DNA of 11,380 nucleotides from Spirogloea muscicola (lineage: Eukaryota > Streptophyta > Zygnematophyceae > Spirogloeales > Spirogloeaceae), in contig WELB01000029.1 of NCBI GenBank assembly GCA_009602725.1, positions 36,668 to 48,047 of the forward strand. The letters are read 5' to 3'. Positions 9,121-11,380 of the stretch are shown in pieces. How positions within the stretch are numbered: the stretch's first letter is position 1; each line of letters opens with the position of its first letter. The notes under the pieces are model-generated. The model ran no database searches, was not told the DNA's origin, and was given only the letters and a program-made list of their open reading frames with translations. Made by a program: the position numbers and the translations under genes.

Positions 9121-9180
9121 CCAATGTAAGGCAGGGGCTGTGGAAGGCCAGCCAAAAAAAGAATGAATGCGGTCCAAGGT
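9121..9180 (+). repeat. Dispersed hairpin repeat, copy in the TIM50/ITPK spacer
   Basis: CCAATGTAAGGCAGGGGCTG is followed by TGGAAGG, CCAGCC, an A-run, GAATGAATG and CGGTCCAAGG. The order of blocks (GGGGCTG, CCAGCC, AGAATGAA, GTCC) matches the copies at 5674 and 5771. The inverted arms are reduced to GGCTG (9136-9140) and CAGCC (9149-9153). This is the one copy clearly outside the SERINC/TIM50 region. Confidence 0.65.
9125..9129 (+). terminator. Possible TGTAA polyadenylation signal for TIM50
   Basis: TGTAA on the plus strand lies about 208 bases after the TIM50 stop codon, inside the repeat copy. If used, the repeat would supply the 3' end of the transcript. This is a single short motif and low certainty. 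Confidence 0.25.
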
Positions 9181-9334
9181 TTGTGCGGGCATTCGGCAAT
9201 GCAAATGCATCTATCTTGCTCCAAGATACATATGCAGAACTCCGAGATCGAAATTTCTGGCCAGAACAATGAGTGCGGCATTGCTTCCAGCACAAACGGC
9301 CTCTCAATGCGTTGGCTAGTCCAGGGAACCGATG

Positions 9335-11380
<2,046 letters not shown>

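Larger units (their letters stand above)
8918..9334. other. Convergent spacer between TIM50 and ITPK
   Basis: About 417 bases lie between the two stop codons and must carry both 3' untranslated regions. The only recognisable content is one diverged copy of the dispersed hairpin repeat with a TGTAA motif inside it. No gene is supported. Confidence 0.6.

Overview
This is a eukaryotic nuclear window with four spliced protein-coding genes, all split by GT-AG introns of roughly 50 to 370 bases. Three genes are recognisable from conserved motifs: a SERINC/TMS membrane protein, the mitochondrial import receptor TIM50, and inositol-tetrakisphosphate 1-kinase (ITPK). SERINC and TIM50 are distinctly plant-like (SERINC begins MWAASCLASCC; TIM50 carries DLNDTLIHTDWK followed by RDRGWRTFKRPGV). 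Together with very GC-rich 5' exons and short degenerate TTTAGGG-like units, this suggests a green alga, possibly a trebouxiophyte-type chlorophyte. The species cannot be named from the sequence.

Layout. Positions 1-1120 (+) hold the 3' part of an unrecognised, probably helical protein. Positions 1121-2536 hold no gene I can support. Positions 2537-5006 (-) hold a complete six-exon SERINC gene. Positions 5007 to about 6280 form a divergent intergenic region shared by SERINC and TIM50, loaded with copies of a short dispersed repeat built around a GGGCTGG/CCAGCCC hairpin. From about 6281 to 8917 (+) is TIM50, in ten exons with an unresolved start codon. Positions 8918-9334 are a short convergent intergenic spacer with another repeat copy. 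Positions 9335 to beyond 11380 (-) hold ITPK in seven visible exons, with its N-terminus outside the window.

The genes do not form a functional cluster: membrane lipid/serine-related biology, mitochondrial protein import and inositol phosphate metabolism are unrelated housekeeping functions. I see no defence island, biosynthetic cluster, transposase or other obvious new system. The least explained items are the dispersed hairpin repeat concentrated in the SERINC/TIM50 divergent promoter region, the unresolved TIM50 start (which meets a repeat copy and an A9 run), and the unidentified gene at the left edge. Exon boundaries were assigned by hand from reading frame, splice consensus and family motifs; they are firm for SERINC, TIM50 exons 2-10 and ITPK exons 2-7, and tentative for the left-edge gene.
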